From positions 1 through 6,943 of the forward strand of contig CAJTRU010000031.1 of the NCBI GenBank assembly GCA_910579085.1: a DNA stretch of 6,943 nt. The letters run 5' to 3'. The translations under genes and the position numbers were made by a program. Shown here piece by piece: positions 5,696 to 6,943 of the stretch (its first letter is position 1; each line of letters opens with the position of its first letter). A model generated the notes under the pieces. That model did not search any database and was not told the DNA's origin. It saw only the letters and a program-made list of their open reading frames with translations. Source of the stretch: an uncultured Lachnospiraceae bacterium. Lineage in GTDB: Bacteria > Bacillota > Clostridia > Lachnospirales > Lachnospiraceae.

Positions 5696-6850
5696 ATGGA
5701 AGATATTAAGAAAATAGTCTGCCAGGCTGAAGATAATATTGCATACTGGGCGGAGGAAATTAGTGACTATTTATTTAACAATCCTGAATTAAGTGATGAA
5801 GAATTTAATTCATCTGCTTACCTGGCGGGTAAACTCCGGGATGCAGGGTTTAAAGTTACATATCCATATATGGGAATTAAGACTGCGTTCCGGGCAGATT
5901 ATGGGAATGGAAGTGGAAAGACTGTTGCATTTCCTGCTGAGTATGATGCATTGCCAGGGTATGGCATAAACCATGACCAGCCAGCCCATGCGTGTGGCCA
6001 TAACTGGATTGCAGGAAGCACGCTGGCGGCGGCACGTGCGCTGGCAGAAACAAGCCACCTGTTTAATGGAAATATAGTAGTGTTTGGTACACCATCGGAG
6101 GAAAAGTCAGGAAGTAAAGTTACATTTGCAGAAAAAGGGGCATTTAATGGAATTGATGCAGTTTTACAGATGCATTTAGGAAGGACAGACTGTGTTGATA
6201 CAACTGCAATGGCAATGACAGACTATGTATTTGAATTTTTTGGAAAAGAAGCACATGCTGCAAAAGAGCCAGAAAACGGGATAAATGCACTTGATGCCTG
6301 CCATCTTGTCCTTGCAGGCATTAATGCTATGCGCCAGCAGTTTGGTGCAGGTGTTAAGATACATGAAATAATAACAAACGGAGGACAGACACCAAATATT
6401 ATACCTGCTTATGCTTCAATGTGGATATTTGCCAGGGCAGTGGATAAAGAACTTCTTGAAAAAGCAGGGGCACGTATTGTAAATATTGGAAAAGGTGCAA
6501 GCCTTATGACAGGTGCAGAATTTAAGTATAAAAGGGCAGAAAATACGTTTTATGATTTAAAACGGGATGCAGTGCTTAACAGCTATATGAAAGCTAATCT
6601 TGCAGAACTTGGTATAACAAAACTTGAAGAAGGGGATAAATACAACTGCGAAAGTACAGATATGGGCAATGTATCATATATATGCCCTACATGCTATACA
6701 ACATTAAGTACAGCACATTTGTCAGATGCAGGACTGCATGAACAGGGCTTTGTTGAAGTTGCAGGTTCACAAGGTGCAAAGGAACTTATACATACCGCTG
6801 CCAAGGCAATGGCAATGACGGCAGTGGATGTGATGGCTAAGAGGGGATAA
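5696..6850 (+). CDS. M20-family metallo-amidohydrolase/peptidase (ACY1L2/AbgB-like)
   Basis: Predicted cytoplasmic metal-dependent hydrolase of 384 residues, a normal length for the M20 peptidase/aminoacylase family, which cleaves amide bonds of dipeptides, N-acyl amino acids or similar compounds. Visible features, numbered from this start: NPELSDEEF (29-37); AEYDALPG (81-88) and AHACGHNW (97-104), the metal-site motif shared with ACY1L2 and AbgB types; TPSEEKSG (132-139) with the catalytic glutamate; QMH (158-160); the dimerisation-domain motif FGKEAHAAKEPENGINALDA (182-201); TPNIIP (232-237); STDMGNVSY (320-328); and a late histidine in LHEQGF (347-352). All expected catalytic regions are present. 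No signal peptide is seen. The substrate cannot be chosen from sequence. The start at 5627 would add 23 residues of unremarkable sequence. The gene is divergent from the YczE-like gene; no plus-strand promoter was convincing. Confidence 0.9.
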   Translation: MEDIKKIVCQAEDNIAYWAEEISDYLFNNPELSDEEFNSSAYLAGKLRDAGFKVTYPYMGIKTAFRADYGNGSGKTVAFPAEYDALPGYGINHDQPAHACGHNWIAGSTLAAARALAETSHLFNGNIVVFGTPSEEKSGSKVTFAEKGAFNGIDAVLQMHLGRTDCVDTTAMAMTDYVFEFFGKEAHAAKEPENGINALDACHLVLAGINAMRQQFGAGVKIHEIITNGGQTPNIIPAYASMWIFARAVDKELLEKAGARIVNIGKGASLMTGAEFKYKRAENTFYDLKRDAVLNSYMKANLAELGITKLEEGDKYNCESTDMGNVSYICPTCYTTLSTAHLSDAGLHEQGFVEVAGSQGAKELIHTAAKAMAMTAVDVMAKRG

Positions 6851-6943
6851 TTTCCAGTTATTTTTTTTGGTGAACGGACGCAGGCTTCTGGTGTTCCACT
6901 AAATTATTCCATTACAGGGCACGCTTCCGCTACGTCAGCCCAC
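6851..6943. other. Non-coding right end, G+C-rich with imperfect hairpin
   Basis: After the M20 stop there is an eight-T run (6861-6868) without a convincing hairpin before it, so I do not call it a terminator. From 6869 to the end about 41 of 75 bases are G or C, far above the neighbouring genes. Within it GGGCACG (6917-6923) can pair with CGTCAGCCC (6933-6941), leaving a two-base bulge. One plus-strand frame is open from after the TGA at 6871-6873 to the edge, without a start codon or ribosome binding site. Possible identities are a dispersed intergenic repeat or the edge of a mobile element; neither can be shown here. Confidence 0.4.

Noticed and set aside
5810..6058. Minus-strand open frame of 82 codons inside the M20 gene
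   Set aside because: Antisense to the M20 metal-site motifs; no homology recognised.
6850..6868. Terminator after the M20 gene based on the eight-T run
   Set aside because: No stable stem precedes the T run, so it lacks the hairpin part of an intrinsic terminator.

Overview
The window reads as a piece of a low-G+C Firmicutes chromosome, most likely a Lachnospiraceae-type Clostridia. The protein families (a MATE transporter, a YczE/YitT-type membrane protein, a TPR plus DUF6273 membrane protein), the AGA/AGG/ATA/GCA-rich codon use, strong purine-rich ribosome binding sites and the 23S rRNA tail all fit this. The genus cannot be fixed from the sequence alone.

Layout. Positions 1-56 are the last bases of a 23S rRNA gene. 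A spacer of about 140 bases follows that contains no 5S rRNA gene, then a long intrinsic terminator (199-250) closes the rRNA operon. A two-gene unit comes next: a compact UvrD/PcrA/Rep-type superfamily 1 helicase (281-2155) and, with no intergenic base, a MATE-family efflux transporter (2156-3529). The gap 3530-3696 holds a roughly 50-base near-identical copy of an internal piece of the next gene, and then a good sigma-A-type promoter. The next gene (3697-4872) encodes a single-pass membrane protein with TPR-like helical repeats on both sides of the membrane and a C-terminal DUF6273-like domain. A hairpin terminator (4881-4922) separates it from a convergent YczE/YitT-family membrane protein on the minus strand (4899-5549). 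The 5550-5695 gap carries the minus-strand promoter, a perfect 11-base dyad and the start signals of a divergent M20-family amidohydrolase/peptidase (5696-6850). The last 93 bases are non-coding, and the final 75 are clearly richer in G+C than the rest.

How the parts relate. Only the helicase and transporter look co-transcribed and translationally coupled; no shared biochemical role is obvious. The YczE-like gene and the M20 hydrolase share a divergent intergenic region and could be co-regulated. I see no clear defence system, CRISPR array, integrase or transposase. The most unusual items are the gene-fragment duplication upstream of the TPR/DUF6273 gene, the rRNA operon end without 5S, the abutting helicase-transporter pair, and the compositionally distinct right end. 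The window begins and ends in what look like repetitive sequences, so it may be a whole assembly contig broken at repeats (inference).
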